Shown: one piece after another, positions 54,717 through 64,000 of the stretch
Layout of the letters: every line of letters starts with the position of its first letter
How positions within the stretch are numbered: the stretch's first letter is position 1
NCBI RefSeq assembly: GCF_016863015.1
Contig: NZ_BOOB01000046.1
Span: forward strand, 1 to 64,000
Origin: Microbispora amethystogenes
GTDB taxonomy: Bacteria; Actinomycetota; Actinomycetes; Streptosporangiales; Streptosporangiaceae
Reading direction: 5' to 3'
Length of the DNA stretch: 64,000 bases
Position numbers and translations under genes: made by a program
Notes under the pieces: model-generated
The model's database searches: none
What the model saw: only the letters and a program-made list of their open reading frames with translations
What the model was told of the DNA's origin: nothing

Positions 54717-56384
54717 TCAGGGGCTGGTGCAGGTGGCGGTGGGGGTGGCCGCGTTGCCGTTGGCGGTGAAGCCGAAGGTCGTGGAGCCGCCCGCCGCGAT
54801 CGAGCCGTTGTAGGACTCGTTGGTGACCGTCACCGAGGAACCGGACGTGCTCTGCCGGCCGTTCCACAGGCTGCTGATGCTCTGGCCGCTCGGCCAGGTC
54901 CACTTCACGGTCCAGCCGTTGACCGCCGAGCTGCCCGCCTGCACCGTCACCTCGGACTGGAACCCGCCACCCCAGCTGTTGATCGTCTTGATCGTCGCCG
55001 AGCATCCGCCGGGAACCGGGGACCTCGTCGGCGAAGCCGACGGGCTCGCGCTGGGACTAACGCTGGGGCTCACACTTGGACTGGCACTCGGGCTGGCGCT
55101 CGGGCTCGCGCTGGGGCTCGGGCTGCTCCCCGGGCCGCTGACCCGGTAGACCACGGTGCCGTGCGCCGGAACGCTGGCGGAGATCGTGCCGCTCGTGGTG
55201 CTGGTCGCGTTGGTCCACGCGTCCGTCAGCGTCACCGTGCCGCCGGGCTTGCCGATGGCGGAGGTGGTCGTCGAGACCGTGGTGGTCGAGCCGCCCTGGT
55301 TGAACAGGGCGACCGCGACGTCGCCGTTGGCGAGCTTCTTGGCGAGCACGCGCCGGGTGCCGTCGTTGGAGACCTGGGTGGCCTGCAGGCCCAGCGAGTC
55401 CTGGTTGATGGCGATGAGGTTCTTGTTCTTGAGGATCGTCTGCGTCGCCGAGTCCATGGACCGGATGTCGTTGCCCGCGATCAGCGGGGAGGCCATCATC
55501 GCCCAGAGCGCGAAGTGGCTGCGCATCTCGGTGTCGTTCATGCCGCCCCGGCCGATCTCCATCATGTCGGGGTCGTTGAAGGCCCCGGGACCGGCGTACG
55601 AGGCGAGCGGCACGGTGACGTTCACGATGTTCTGGATGCCCATGGGATAGCCGTTCGTCTGGCCGGTGTCCCACTTGTTCGTGATGTCCTCGGTGGTGCG
55701 CCACATGTTCGCGACGTCGCCCCAGTTGCGCTGCGGGCCGGTCTTCGCGTGGATGCTGTTGGGGTTGATGCTGTAGACGATCGGCCGTCCGGTCGCCTTC
55801 AGCGCGTCACGCATCTTCGCGAACGTGGTGATCTGGTCGTTGATCGTGCCGTTCGGGGAGCACCAGTCGTACTTCAGGTAGTCGACGCCCCACGCGGCGA
55901 ACTGCCGGGCGTCCTGCGCCTCGTGGCCCTGGCTGCCGGTAGCGCCGGGGTAGCTGTTGAAGTACTGCGCGCAGGTCTTGTCCACGGGCACCTGGTAGAT
56001 GCCGAACTTCAGGCCCTTGTTGTGCAGGTAGTCGCCGAGCGCCTTCATCCCGCTGGGGAAGCGGGAGGGGTCGCCCTGGATGTTGCCCGACGAGTCGCGG
56101 TTGGGGTTGAACCAGCAGTCGTCGACCACCACGTACTGGTAGCCGAGGTCACGCAGTCCGCTGTTGACGATGGCGTCGGCCATCCCCCTGATCAGCGACT
56201 CGTTGATGTTGCAGCCGAAGGTGTTCCAGCTGTTCCACCCCATCGGCGGGGTCCTGGCCACCCCGTTCTCCAGTGCCTGCGCCGGGCTCACGGTGGTAAG
56301 CGCCACGGCGCCCGACGCGAGGGCCAGCGCCGCCGTGACGGCGGGGACCAGCTTCGCGCGGATGCGTTTCCTGTCCATCGGCAT
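54717..56384 (-). CDS. Secreted GH27 alpha-galactosidase with CBM2
   Basis: This 555-residue exported enzyme has a signal peptide (to SPAQA), a GH27 TIM barrel with nucleophile Asp173 (YLKYDWC) and acid/base Asp233 (WRTTEDITNKW), a beta-sandwich, a 28-residue linker of SPSA/SPSV repeats (12-bp units in DNA, about 55030-55130) and a C-terminal CBM2-like domain with WGGGFQSEVTVQAG, SSAVNGWTVKWTWPSGQSI and a final Cys pair. It hydrolyses alpha-1,6-galactosides such as in galactomannan. ATG 56384 or 56378. A palindrome at 56419 upstream suggests LacI-type control. Confidence 0.95.
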   Translation of the reverse strand: MPMDRKRIRAKLVPAVTAALALASGAVALTTVSPAQALENGVARTPPMGWNSWNTFGCNINESLIRGMADAIVNSGLRDLGYQYVVVDDCWFNPNRDSSGNIQGDPSRFPSGMKALGDYLHNKGLKFGIYQVPVDKTCAQYFNSYPGATGSQGHEAQDARQFAAWGVDYLKYDWCSPNGTINDQITTFAKMRDALKATGRPIVYSINPNSIHAKTGPQRNWGDVANMWRTTEDITNKWDTGQTNGYPMGIQNIVNVTVPLASYAGPGAFNDPDMMEIGRGGMNDTEMRSHFALWAMMASPLIAGNDIRSMDSATQTILKNKNLIAINQDSLGLQATQVSNDGTRRVLAKKLANGDVAVALFNQGGSTTTVSTTTSAIGKPGGTVTLTDAWTNATSTTSGTISASVPAHGTVVYRVSGPGSSPSPSASPSASPSASPSVSPSVSPSASPSASPTRSPVPGGCSATIKTINSWGGGFQSEVTVQAGSSAVNGWTVKWTWPSGQSISSLWNGRQSTSGSSVTVTNESYNGSIAAGGSTTFGFTANGNAATPTATCTSP

Positions 56385-56418
56385 CGCTCCTCAGCGGGTG
56401 CGCTTCAACTGACGGGGA

Positions 56419-56432
56419 TGTTAGCGTTAACA
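56419..56432. promoter_or_regulatory. Candidate LacI-type operator upstream of alpha-galactosidase
   Basis: TGTTAGCGTTAACA: five-base arms TGTTA/TAACA around GCGT, 34 bases upstream of the start. A second repeat GTGATCG-TTGC-CGATCAC follows at 56439-56456. Both are inverted repeats in the right place; the binding protein is not in the window. Confidence 0.55.
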
Positions 56433-56853
56433 AATCCAGTGATCGTTGCCGATCACAGACGTATCCCCCTTGGCGAAGGTCCGGTGGTCACCACGGACGG
56501 CGCCACGGCGCGGAGCCAATCCCATGTACGGAGAACGGTCAAGACACCCATGCGGGCGACGCCGGCGCACGATTCGGCCCGCACCGGCCTGATCTGGGCG
56601 CGGGAGCCCGCGACGGGTCACCCCGCCGTGGAGCACGGGCTGTAACTTTCACCTCCCGCCCACCTGGGCGAGAGGCGTCCGAGCCGCATTCTCGCGCGCC
56701 CTCCGTCACACCGTACGGCCGAGATAGCGCGCTCCGCGGTGGCTCCCATGGGCGCGTACGTGCCCGGCTCGCCCCCGATGCCACGGCGGAGATCAGAAGA
56801 GCGGCGCCGATCAGGCGACGCGGGGTCGGGCCCAGGCGATCAGGGCCGGGCGA
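56433..56853. other. Intergenic region between alpha-galactosidase and MOSC gene
   Basis: This stretch holds the inverted repeat at 56439-56456 and otherwise GC-rich sequence. Frames here are short and show no family features; a tRNA was not seen. It is the 5' side of the alpha-galactosidase gene and the 3' flank of the MOSC gene. Confidence 0.5.
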
Positions 56854-57501
56854 TCAGGAGCTGGTGGCCTCGGTGCGGCTGCCGAGCACGCGCCGGGCGA
56901 CTCTGTCCCACTTGTCGCTGTGGCCGGGCAGGCCGAGGATCCGCCGCAGCAGGTCCCCGTCGCCGTGGTAGGCCCGGAACGACTGGCCGATGGTGACGCC
57001 GTCCGCAGGCCGGTCCAGCACCTCGATCTCGTCGCCGGCGCCGAGCTCGCCCTCCTGGATCACCCGGAAGTACGCCCCCGTGCGGCCCGCCTCGGTGAAG
57101 CGCTTGACCCAGCCGCGCTCGTCGAGCCAGTTACGGAACACGACGCACGGGATGCGGGGATAGGTGACCTCCAGCACGGCGGTGCCGGCCCGCCACCGCT
57201 CGCCGAGGAGCGCCCCAGTCAGGTCGGCCCCCGACGTCGTGAGGTTCTCCCCGAACTGGCCGTCGCGCAGGTCGCGGCCCATCCGGGGCTCCCACCAGTC
57301 GTAGTCCTCCCGGGCGTACGCGTACACCGCCTGGTCCCGGTGCCCGTGGTTCACCGTGTCGGCGCGCTCGTCCCCCGCCAGGCCGTTCTCGCGTACGGCG
57401 ACCCGCCCCTCGGCGCGGCGCTTGTCGATGGCGGTACGCCGGAGGTCGCCGGCCCACTCGGCGTCGACCGCCCGGCCCACGTTCACAGAGAGGATGCGCA
57501 T
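56854..57501 (-). CDS. MOSC domain protein (YiiM-like)
   Basis: This 215-residue protein has MOSC domain marks: GLAGDERAD, HGHRDQAVYAYAREDYDWW, GQFGENLTTSGADL, GERWRAGTAVLEVTYPRIPC with conserved Cys, and FRVIQEGELGAGDEIEVLDRP. MOSC domains bind sulfur-activated molybdenum cofactor; the YiiM-like type acts on reducible N-hydroxylated substrates. Start at ATG 57501. It is separated from lepA by 70 bases. Confidence 0.93.
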   Translation of the reverse strand: MRILSVNVGRAVDAEWAGDLRRTAIDKRRAEGRVAVRENGLAGDERADTVNHGHRDQAVYAYAREDYDWWEPRMGRDLRDGQFGENLTTSGADLTGALLGERWRAGTAVLEVTYPRIPCVVFRNWLDERGWVKRFTEAGRTGAYFRVIQEGELGAGDEIEVLDRPADGVTIGQSFRAYHGDGDLLRRILGLPGHSDKWDRVARRVLGSRTEATSS

Positions 57502-57571
57502 GGCAAAACGTTAACGGATGGTCATGTTTCCGCGCGATCCCATTAAGTTGTCTTGAAACCAGGCAAAAAAG

Positions 57572-59425
<1,854 letters not shown>

Positions 59426-59528
59426 ACGGGTTTCGACTGACTGCTGTCGATCGGGCCGCCCTCGCCTCGCGTTCGGCGGGCCCTCTCGCGGCTGGCGGAC
59501 CAGCCACCCTCCATGGTGGCATGTCCGG

Positions 59529-60629
59529 GTGCTTGCCTCGACCACCAGACGACCCACCAGACGGACCGTCAGACGCGTTCTCCGCTGGACCGCCCTCGCC
59601 GCGGCCGTCCCGCTCGCGCTCGGCCTCGCGGCGGCGGCCGCGCTGCGCGTCCAGTTCGCCGGGACACCCGCCGCCTGGACCCGGACCACCGGGCACGACG
59701 CGCTGTGGATGGGCCACGCCTGGGTGGACGGCCGCCGCACCGAGGCCGACGTGCGGGCCCTCGCCGTACGGCTGCGCGCGAGCGGGATCAGGGACGTGTA
59801 CGTCCACAGCGGGCCGTTCAAGTACGACGGGACCCTGCCGCCGGACCGCTACGCCAACGCCGGAAATTTCCTGAAATGGTGGCGCAAGAACGTGCCCGGT
59901 GTCCGGGTGTCGGCCTGGCTCGGCCAGACCGTCAACGACAACGGCAAGCCCCACCTGAGCCTGGCCGACCCGGCCGCGCGGGCCCGGATCGTGGCGGGCG
60001 CCCGTGACCTGGTCGCCGTCGGGTTCGACGGGATCCACTACGACTTCGAGCCGGTGCCCGACGGGGACGGGCCGTTCCTCGGCGTGCTGCGGGAGACGCG
60101 GGCGGCGATCGGTGCCCGACTCCTGTCCGTCGCCACCCAGCAGATCGAGCCGCTGCCCGGCCTGCGCGCCCCCACCGGCCTCGCGATCGGCCACGACAAA
60201 TACTGGACGCCGGACTACTTCCGGCAGGTCGTCGGCCTCACCGACCAGGTGGCGATCATGACGTACGACTCGTGGACGCCGCTGCGCTCCCTCTACGGCG
60301 GCTACGTCGCGCGGCAGACCTCGCTCGCGCTCGGCCTGGTGCCCGAGGACAAGACCCTCCTCATCGGCGCGCCCGCCTATCACGACCACGGCGTCCCGTA
60401 CGCCGACCGGGCCGAGAGCGTCGAGGCCGCGGCCGAGGGCGCGCGGCTCGCGCTCGGCGAGCACGGGCCGCGCACCGAGTTCGGCCTGGCCCTGTACGTC
60501 GACTTCGCGGCCACGGAGGAGGACTGGAGGGAGTACGAGACGGCCTGGGTGCGCGGAGGAGCCGGCGGAGGCTCCGCCGAGTCGCTCGGGCGGGCCGATG
60601 TGCGGACCACGGCGGTCGTGCCGCGATAA
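59529..60629 (+). CDS. Membrane-anchored GH18-like protein
   Basis: This 366-residue protein starts with a basic segment and a hydrophobic anchor ([20 protein letters not shown]), then a TIM-barrel-like domain. [20 protein letters not shown] corresponds to the GH18 strand 4 motif (DGxxxDxE), with FE in place of [10 protein letters not shown] and [12 protein letters not shown] match later strands. It may hydrolyse chitin-like or peptidoglycan-type glycans, or be a lectin. GTG 59529 is chosen. Family match is at the motif level. Confidence 0.75.
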   Translation: MLASTTRRPTRRTVRRVLRWTALAAAVPLALGLAAAAALRVQFAGTPAAWTRTTGHDALWMGHAWVDGRRTEADVRALAVRLRASGIRDVYVHSGPFKYDGTLPPDRYANAGNFLKWWRKNVPGVRVSAWLGQTVNDNGKPHLSLADPAARARIVAGARDLVAVGFDGIHYDFEPVPDGDGPFLGVLRETRAAIGARLLSVATQQIEPLPGLRAPTGLAIGHDKYWTPDYFRQVVGLTDQVAIMTYDSWTPLRSLYGGYVARQTSLALGLVPEDKTLLIGAPAYHDHGVPYADRAESVEAAAEGARLALGEHGPRTEFGLALYVDFAATEEDWREYETAWVRGGAGGGSAESLGRADVRTTAVVPR

Positions 60630-60660
60630 CATGGACGCAGGGCTGCCCGCCGTCGCGGAT

Positions 60661-60690
60661 TTGAGCGACGGCCCGGGCTGTTGGTATCCT
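60661..60690 (+). promoter_or_regulatory. rpsT promoter
   Basis: TTGAGC (60661-60666) and TATCCT (60685-60690) with an 18-base spacer fit a housekeeping sigma-70 promoter, 77 bases upstream of the rpsT GTG. Confidence 0.55.
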
Positions 60691-60767
60691 GTCCAACTGC
60701 GTGTGGCGCGCCCTCTCACGAGCCCGCGCGCCCCATCCGACCGAGACTTAACACTGAGGCTCTCTTC

Positions 60768-61040
60768 GTGGCGAACATCAAGTCCCAGATCAAGCGGAAC
60801 CGGCAGAACGAGAAGCGCCGGCTGCGCAACAAGGCCGTCAAGTCGTCCCTGAAGACCGCGGTCCGCAAGTTCCGCGAGGCCGCCGACCAGGGCAACGTGG
60901 ACGACGCCCTCGTCGCGCTCCAGGCCGCGTCGCGGCAGCTCGACAAGGCCGTCAGCAAGGGCGTGATCCACAGGAACCAGGCCGCCAACCGCAAGTCCGC
61001 GATCGCCAAGCGCGCCGCGGCCCTGCAGGCCGCCAAGTAG
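60768..61040 (+). CDS. rpsT: 30S ribosomal protein S20
   Basis: This 90-residue basic helical protein has [34 protein letters not shown] and ends [23 protein letters not shown], the S20 signature. It binds 16S rRNA in the small subunit. GTG 60768. It is followed by a strong terminator and lies between lepA and holA as in other actinobacteria. Confidence 0.99.
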   Translation: MANIKSQIKRNRQNEKRRLRNKAVKSSLKTAVRKFREAADQGNVDDALVALQAASRQLDKAVSKGVIHRNQAANRKSAIAKRAAALQAAK

Positions 61041-61056
61041 TTCCGCACCGAGCGCA

Positions 61057-61092
61057 CGCCGCATCTTCCCTGATCGGGAGATGCGGCGTTTT
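61057..61092 (+). terminator. Rho-independent terminator of rpsT
   Basis: Stem CGCCGCATCT... pairs with ...AGATGCGGCG (61057-61088, one wobble) followed by TTTT. It starts 17 bases after the rpsT stop. Confidence 0.9.
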
Positions 61093-61271
61093 CGCGTTCC
61101 CGATCCCGCCCCTCGCCCCGGCCTTTTCCCGCGCAATGAGGCCCGCAATCGAGGCCTCCTCCGGTGAGGCCCGCGGTGAGGCCGGCATCCCGCCCACAGG
61201 CGAGGCCCTGTTGGCCGGCCCTGTTGGCTGGCCCCGCGACCGGCTGTCGCCTCGCTCCGCCCGCGAGGGCG

Positions 61272-62237
61272 TCAGCGGGCGGTGCGGCTGGCGACGATCG
61301 TGTGGATGGCCTTCTCCAGCGCGTACCCCGGGTCGGCGCCGCCTCCCTTGACCTGCTCGTCCGCGACGGCGACCGCCTGAAGGGCGGCGGAGATGCCCTC
61401 CGGGCCCCAGCCGCCGAGCTGGCGCTTGACCCGGTCGATCTTCCACGGCGGCATACCCACATGACTCGCGAGCTGGCCGCCCCTGAGGTTGCGGGGCGCG
61501 CCTCCCACCTTGGCGAGCGAGCGCAGGCCACCCGCCAGGGCGCTGACGATCAGCACCGGCGCCACGCCCGTCGCCAGGGCCCAGCGGACCTGCTCCAGCG
61601 CCTCACCCAACCGGCCTTCCACGGCCAGGTCAGCGATCGTGAAGCCGCTGACCTCGGCCCGCCCCCGGTAGTACTTCGCGACCGCCGCCTCATCGATGTT
61701 CTTGCCCTGGGTGTCGAACGCGAGCTGGCCGCAGGCCGCCGAGAGCTCCCGCAGGTCGCTGCCCACGGCGTCGAGCAGCGCCTGAGCGGCGGCGGGCGAG
61801 ATCGTACGGCCCTCCCTGCGGACCTCGGCCTTGATGAAGTCGAGCCGCTCCCCCGCCTTGGTCGGCTTGGCCACGGTGACGACGTCGGCGCCCGCCTTCT
61901 TCACCCCGTCGACCAGTGCCTTTCCCTTGACCCCGCCGGGATGGGCCAGCACCAGCACCGCCTCGTCGGCCGGGCGCGCGGTGTATTTCACCACCTCGGC
62001 GACGACGTCCTTGGGCAGGTCCTGCGCAGCGCGGATCACGATGATCGACCTGTCGCCGAACAGCGAGGGCGAGGTGAGCCCGGTCAGCTCCCCGGGCTCC
62101 ACCTTGCCCCCCTGGAGGTCGTGCACCTCCGCCCCCGGGTCCTCGGCGCGGACCGCCGCCACGACGGCCCGGACCGCCCGATCGGCCAGGAACTCCTCGT
62201 CGCCGACGACCAGGGTCACGGGTGCTGCGTTCGCCAT
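61272..62237 (-). CDS. holA: DNA polymerase III delta subunit
   Basis: This 321-residue protein is the clamp-loader delta subunit: LVVGDEEFLADRAVRAVVAAV at the start, LFGDRSIIVIRAAQDL and VLVLAHPGGVKGKALVDGVKKAG in the ATPase-like fold (no P-loop), then the C-terminal collar helices (GMPPWKIDRVKRQLGGWGPEGISAALQAV). It opens the beta clamp. ATG 62237; further Met codons upstream add an unlikely leader. Usual neighbour of rpsT. Confidence 0.95.
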   Translation of the reverse strand: MANAAPVTLVVGDEEFLADRAVRAVVAAVRAEDPGAEVHDLQGGKVEPGELTGLTSPSLFGDRSIIVIRAAQDLPKDVVAEVVKYTARPADEAVLVLAHPGGVKGKALVDGVKKAGADVVTVAKPTKAGERLDFIKAEVRREGRTISPAAAQALLDAVGSDLRELSAACGQLAFDTQGKNIDEAAVAKYYRGRAEVSGFTIADLAVEGRLGEALEQVRWALATGVAPVLIVSALAGGLRSLAKVGGAPRNLRGGQLASHVGMPPWKIDRVKRQLGGWGPEGISAALQAVAVADEQVKGGGADPGYALEKAIHTIVASRTAR

Positions 62238-62423
62238 GGCACGCAGCATGCCACGCCGGCCGGGCGGCGGCACACCCGGCGCCCGGCGCGTCCGTCCCGG
62301 CATCGGCCGTCCGGCTCACGCCCGGCGGGACCGAACCGGACGGCCTGATGACGAGTGGCCCCGCCCCCAGCCCCGGCCCTGGCGGAACGCTCCCCCGGTC
62401 GTCGACGTCGCCGTCGGCGCGGC

Positions 62424-62708
62424 TCAGCCCCGGGTGGCCGCGGCGCGGCTCCGCGCCGGCGTCTGGGTGGCCGGCGTCTGGGTGGCGGTCTCCCTCGCCT
62501 TCTCCCGCTCCTCCATCTCCTGCGTGCGGCGAGCTGTCCTGGAGAGGTCCTCCAGCTCGTGCGCGGTCTCCTGGAACTCCTGCGCGGCCTCCCTGGTCAT
62601 CCTGCTGACGAGCCTGCGGCCGCGAAGAGCCATGTCCTCGTAGACCTCGTTGGCTTTGGCGATTGCGTAGGGGCCCACGCCGGCGAGGGCGCAGAATGGC
62701 TTGGACAT
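62424..62708 (-). CDS. Hypothetical small helical protein with TQTPA repeat tail
   Basis: This 94-residue protein starts MSKPFCALAGVGPYAIAKANEVYEDMALRG and continues in an amphipathic helix (TREAAQEFQETAHELEDLSRTARRTQEMEEREKARE) before a TATQTPATQTPA tail. It resembles small phasin- or HBHA-like helical proteins of actinomycetes but has no named family here. ATG 62708 has GAGGA upstream. Function unknown. Confidence 0.7.
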   Translation of the reverse strand: MSKPFCALAGVGPYAIAKANEVYEDMALRGRRLVSRMTREAAQEFQETAHELEDLSRTARRTQEMEEREKARETATQTPATQTPARSRAAATRG

Positions 62709-63073
62709 CGTGATCCTCTTGACCGGTGTCGTCACTTGGTCACTCTCCGTTAAGGTCGCTCTGGCGAGGCTGCTCGGTTCCGTCTGTTCTGGTCAGGGGA
62801 GGAACGGCACGTCCGCGTCGGCAGGCGGGACGGGCCGGCGCTCTCCGGGTTCCGCCGGGGTCGTGCCTGGAGTGCGCGCCCGCTCCCCGACAGGCGAGCG
62901 CACACCGGCACCATCCCCGCACTCGCCCCAAGGACACCGGGCAGGAAAGCAAGCGCGGATCAAAGAGCGGCCCCGCGAGTCCCGCCACGCTCACCCCACG
63001 GAACCCGAAGCACGTCACAGCGATCCACGAAACTCGGCACGGTTCAAGGATTCGAAGTCGTGAGCCGTACCGG
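62709..63073. other. Intergenic region
   Basis: This 365-base stretch between two minus-strand genes holds the promoter area of the small helical protein and no recognisable gene. Frames in both directions lack family features. Confidence 0.5.
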
Positions 63074-63676
63074 CTAATCCCAGACGGTCACCGTTGCCGA
63101 GACTTGTTTATCGTCCAGTTCGTCGATGCTCAGGAGGGCGTACCGGCCCTGGTCGGTGAGCACGCAGGACGCATAGCCTCGGGCCACCCACGGTTCCGTG
63201 ACCAGCGGCGCGGTATAGAGCGTGGTCGCGCAATCCTCGTAGCTGTGAATAGGGGCTGCCTGCAATGGCGCGATGCTGGGTTGATCCTGGCGAGCCACGA
63301 TCGTCTTCATCTCGGGCCTGGGCTGGTATCCGACATCGTGGCCTCTCCAGCCGTTCGGGGTTCCGTTCCAGTCGGGTGCTTGGGAGTCAAGGTCATAGCC
63401 CCACCACCTCTTGAGCACGAGCCGCCCTTGACGTCGTACGACGTGTGCCACCCCTCCCGAGGGAGAGGCAGGCGGGGATGTCTGGAACGGCGCGTGAGTG
63501 GCCGACTCCGCGACCGACGAGGAGTCCTGATGTGACCAGACCTGCTGGATCAACGCGACCACGATGGTGCCCAGGACCGTTACCAGAGCGACCACGATGG
63601 CGCTCCTCGACTGTGCCGATATCTGCCGCGTCTCCTTGTCGTCCGCGGACCTCTGCCGTCGAGCCCGTCCTGCCAT
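63074..63676 (-). CDS. Hypothetical protein with one membrane segment
   Basis: This 200-residue protein has a basic N-terminus, one transmembrane helix (SAIVVALVTVLGTIVVALIQQVW) and an outside domain of about 150 residues with RLVLKRWWGYDLDSQAPDW, SYEDCATTLY and GYASCVLTDQGRYALLSI. Two Cys could form a disulfide. No family recognised. ATG 63676 follows GAGGGAGACG. Confidence 0.7.
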   Translation of the reverse strand: MAGRARRQRSADDKETRQISAQSRSAIVVALVTVLGTIVVALIQQVWSHQDSSSVAESATHAPFQTSPPASPSGGVAHVVRRQGRLVLKRWWGYDLDSQAPDWNGTPNGWRGHDVGYQPRPEMKTIVARQDQPSIAPLQAAPIHSYEDCATTLYTAPLVTEPWVARGYASCVLTDQGRYALLSIDELDDKQVSATVTVWD

Positions 63677-64000
63677 CGTCTCCCTCGCAAAGTCTCCCGC
63701 CTACATGATCGACCCGCATGTCCTGGACGTCCAGGGCACAACTCAGGTTGACGAGGGACAAGCTCAGGGCAGCCTCCGGGGACTCCCGGCCATGCCCGGA
63801 GAACGAGTTCGACCACCTATGTGCCCTTGGCGGGCAGGGTGACGACGAGGCCCGGTCGCGCCGTTCCTCGATCCCCCACCGCGCGGTTCCCAACGCTACG
63901 CAAAAGCGGCCTCGCAGGTCCCTCCGCCCTCAGCCGCTGGTCGTGGGCCTCTGGCTGTGCTCGGTCATCTGCCGCGTACGACCACGGCGAAATGGCCGTG
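63677..64000. other. Right-edge region, no firm gene
   Basis: A minus frame is open from the window edge to a TAG at 63817-63819; its last residues read RPGLVVTLPAKGT, which could be the end of an ATP-binding kinase domain, but 60 open codons are common at this GC content. Nothing else is supported. Confidence 0.3.

Overview
The window is high-GC actinomycete DNA. The heat-shock/ribosome block holA-rpsT-lepA-(insert)-hemW-DUF3097-hrcA-dnaJ-rsmE-HIT-phoH-ybeY-corC-(insert)-CDA-like-era is in the usual actinobacterial order. The DUF397/XRE pair, SARP-NB-ARC regulators, GTG/TTG starts and many secreted Ser/Pro-rich proteins also fit. Style suggests the Streptosporangiales (inference only).

Layout. 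1-12 kb: accessory and regulatory genes. These are a secreted NlpC/P60-like VCBS protein cut by the left edge, an AfsR-type SARP regulator, an NAD-binding epimerase with a DUF2568 membrane protein divergent from a TetR gene that has two perfect operators, a secreted HNH-like protein divergent from an unknown helical protein, an ECF41/SigJ sigma factor divergent from an AhpD-like protein lacking its CxxC, and an ATP-binding/XRE/DUF397 cluster. 12-19 kb: a type I restriction-modification island on the minus strand, hsdR-abiEi-abiEii-hsdM-hsdS. An AbiE type IV toxin-antitoxin pair sits inside the hsd operon, preceded by a perfect 23-bp inverted repeat. 19-26 kb: leuA with a leucine-rich leader peptide and attenuator, a DUF2630 protein, a tandem GNAT, hydrolase debris and a membrane-anchored NB-ARC/TPR protein. 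26-36 kb: the urea module, with urtABCDE (minus) head-to-head with ureABCFGD (plus). UreF and UreG carry phased 15-bp tandem repeats, and there is no ureE. 36-51 kb: the conserved era-to-hemW block, interrupted by a SARP regulator with a PknH-like secreted protein and by an ECF sigma/anti-sigma-like pair; a CIRCE element precedes hrcA. 51-57 kb: secreted proteins, namely a fascin-like repeat protein, a GH18 chitinase relic split by a tnpB-only IS605-type element, a GH27-CBM2 alpha-galactosidase, and a MOSC protein. 57-64 kb: lepA, a GH18-like membrane-anchored protein, rpsT, holA, and small unknown genes.

How the parts work together. Urea is imported by UrtABCDE and hydrolysed by the nickel urease matured by UreFGD. 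The RM island would restrict foreign DNA through HsdR/M/S, and its methylase is translationally coupled to the AbiE toxin. This ties modification to an autoregulated toxin-antitoxin promoter and is the most system-like novelty in the window. HrcA/CIRCE controls hrcA-dnaJ. LeuA synthesis appears to be attenuated by leucyl-tRNA supply. Start codons were chosen from Shine-Dalgarno spacing, operon overlaps and domain starts; family names come from recognised motifs, not database searches.
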